From the NCBI GenBank assembly GCA_902761655.1, contig CACWLD010000018.1:24433-76529 (forward strand): a DNA stretch of 52,097 bases, in the 5' to 3' direction. Under the pieces are notes generated by a model. It saw nothing but the letters and a program-made list of their open reading frames with translations. It made no database searches and was not told where the DNA came from. A program made the position numbers and the translations under genes. The DNA is from an uncultured Bacteroidia bacterium. Its GTDB lineage: Bacteria; Bacteroidota; Bacteroidia; Bacteroidales; UBA932. This document shows, one piece after another, positions 51,474 through 52,097 of the stretch (positions within the stretch are counted from its first letter, which is position 1; each line of letters starts with the position of its first letter).

Positions 51474-52097
51474 ATGGTAAACAGATTTATTCTTAACGAA
51501 GTATCATACTTCGGTCCAGGAGCCCGCAAGGAACTCCCGGGTGTTGTGGCTCGTTTCGGTTTCAAGAAAGCATTGGTAGTAACGGACAAGGGCCTTATGA
51601 AATGTGGCGTTGCCAAGATGGTCCTGGATGTAATGGACGAGGCAGGTATCAAATATGAGGTTTTTGACGATGTAAAACCCAATCCTACGGTAACCAACGT
51701 AAAGGACGGCATTGCAGCCTGCAAGAAAGCAGGAGCTGATTTTATAGTTGCTCTTGGAGGAGGATCCAGTATGGATACCGCAAAGGGAATAGGCATTGTT
51801 GTAAATAATCCTGAATTCTCAGACATAGTTTCACTTGAGGGAGTTGCAGACACAAAGAAGAAGACTCTTCCTATCATAGCGCTTCCTACTACAGCAGGTA
51901 CTGCAGCTGAAACTACTATCAACTATGTTATCATTGACGAGACACGTCAGGCCAAGATGGTTTGCGTAGATCCTAACGACATCCCGGCAGTTGCCATTGT
52001 CGATGCAGAATTGATGTACTCTCTGCCAAAGTCTCTTACCGCGGCTACCGGTATGGATGCTATGACACACGCCATTGAGGGCCTTATTACAAAGGGA
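51474..52097 (+). CDS. fucO: Lactaldehyde reductase-type iron-dependent alcohol dehydrogenase (3' truncated by window edge)
   Basis: First 208 residues of a group III iron-containing alcohol dehydrogenase. It opens with MVNRFILNEVSYFGPGARKEL, as in FucO. GGGSSMDTAKGIG near residue 98 is the cofactor loop. PLPTTAGTAAETT-like residues (about 137-148) bind NAD, and the visible iron-site stretch starts with DAMTHAIEG near 196. Closest by pattern to lactaldehyde:propanediol oxidoreductase (FucO), which reduces L-lactaldehyde from fucose or rhamnose breakdown. The true end is beyond the window. 26 nt separate it from the gene before, with no terminator seen. Confidence 0.85.
   Translation, partial: MVNRFILNEVSYFGPGARKELPGVVARFGFKKALVVTDKGLMKCGVAKMVLDVMDEAGIKYEVFDDVKPNPTVTNVKDGIAACKKAGADFIVALGGGSSMDTAKGIGIVVNNPEFSDIVSLEGVADTKKKTLPIIALPTTAGTAAETTINYVIIDETRQAKMVCVDPNDIPAVAIVDAELMYSLPKSLTAATGMDAMTHAIEGLITKG

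Noticed and set aside
1-52097. tRNA or rRNA genes
   Set aside because: No clover-leaf or conserved T-loop (GGTTCRANNCC) flanked by pairing arms, and no rRNA-like stretch, was found on reading the intergenic parts. A covariance-model scan would be decisive.

Overview
The window looks like a chromosomal segment of a Bacteroidales bacterium, probably an uncultured gut-type lineage of fairly high GC. The evidence is promoters of the Bacteroidota type (TAnnTTTG with an upstream TTG/TTTG), families largely confined to that phylum (DUF4270, DUF3098, DUF4294, the short starch-synthase-like protein, fimbrillin-like lipoproteins), a MurA with Asp in place of the catalytic Cys, and an almost complete lack of Shine-Dalgarno sequences. 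I cannot name a species.

Region 1 (1-13.65 kb) is cell wall, amino acid and housekeeping metabolism. A plus-strand run (EF-G 3' end, aspS, murB, murA, ddh) converges on a seven-gene minus-strand operon that reads cdaA-mutS2-yraN-manC-thrA-dapB-dapA with gaps of 14 nt or less or 4-nt overlaps. ThrA, DapA, DapB and Ddh together make meso-diaminopimelate by the dehydrogenase branch; MurA and MurB make UDP-MurNAc.

Region 2 (13.7-37.2 kb) is the S10-spc-alpha ribosomal protein supercluster, broken in two. rplC to rpsC (13.8-17.7 kb) ends at a strong terminator. It is followed by about 9 kb of unrelated genes: uvrC, pnuC, acpP, a DUF4270 lipoprotein, a starch-synthase-like protein, ftsX, a DUF3098 protein, uppP, lpxH and a DUF4294 protein. 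The cluster then resumes from its own promoter with rplP and runs through secY, map, infA, rpmJ and rpoA to rplQ. rpsJ is not in front of rplC.

Region 3 (37.2-43.5 kb) holds a LacI-family regulator, a fused type I dehydroquinase-EPSP synthase gene with a palindromic repeat inside its first domain, an OmpA-like outer membrane protein, and two tandem paralogous fimbrillin-like lipoproteins.

Region 4 (43.6-50.0 kb) is an AT-rich defence island. It contains a two-TM orphan protein, a 96-aa orphan, a Septu-like ATPase/HNH pair, a decayed IS30-family transposase, and a Kiwa pair (KwaA/KwaB). Region 5 (50.2 kb to the end) returns to host-like composition with a Cap5F/WbjC-like capsule sugar reductase and the 5' part of a FucO-type iron alcohol dehydrogenase.

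On novelty: the Septu and Kiwa assignments are by family recognition. The two orphan genes directly upstream of the unusually large ATPase/HNH pair are the best candidates for something undescribed. No tRNA, rRNA or CRISPR array was seen.
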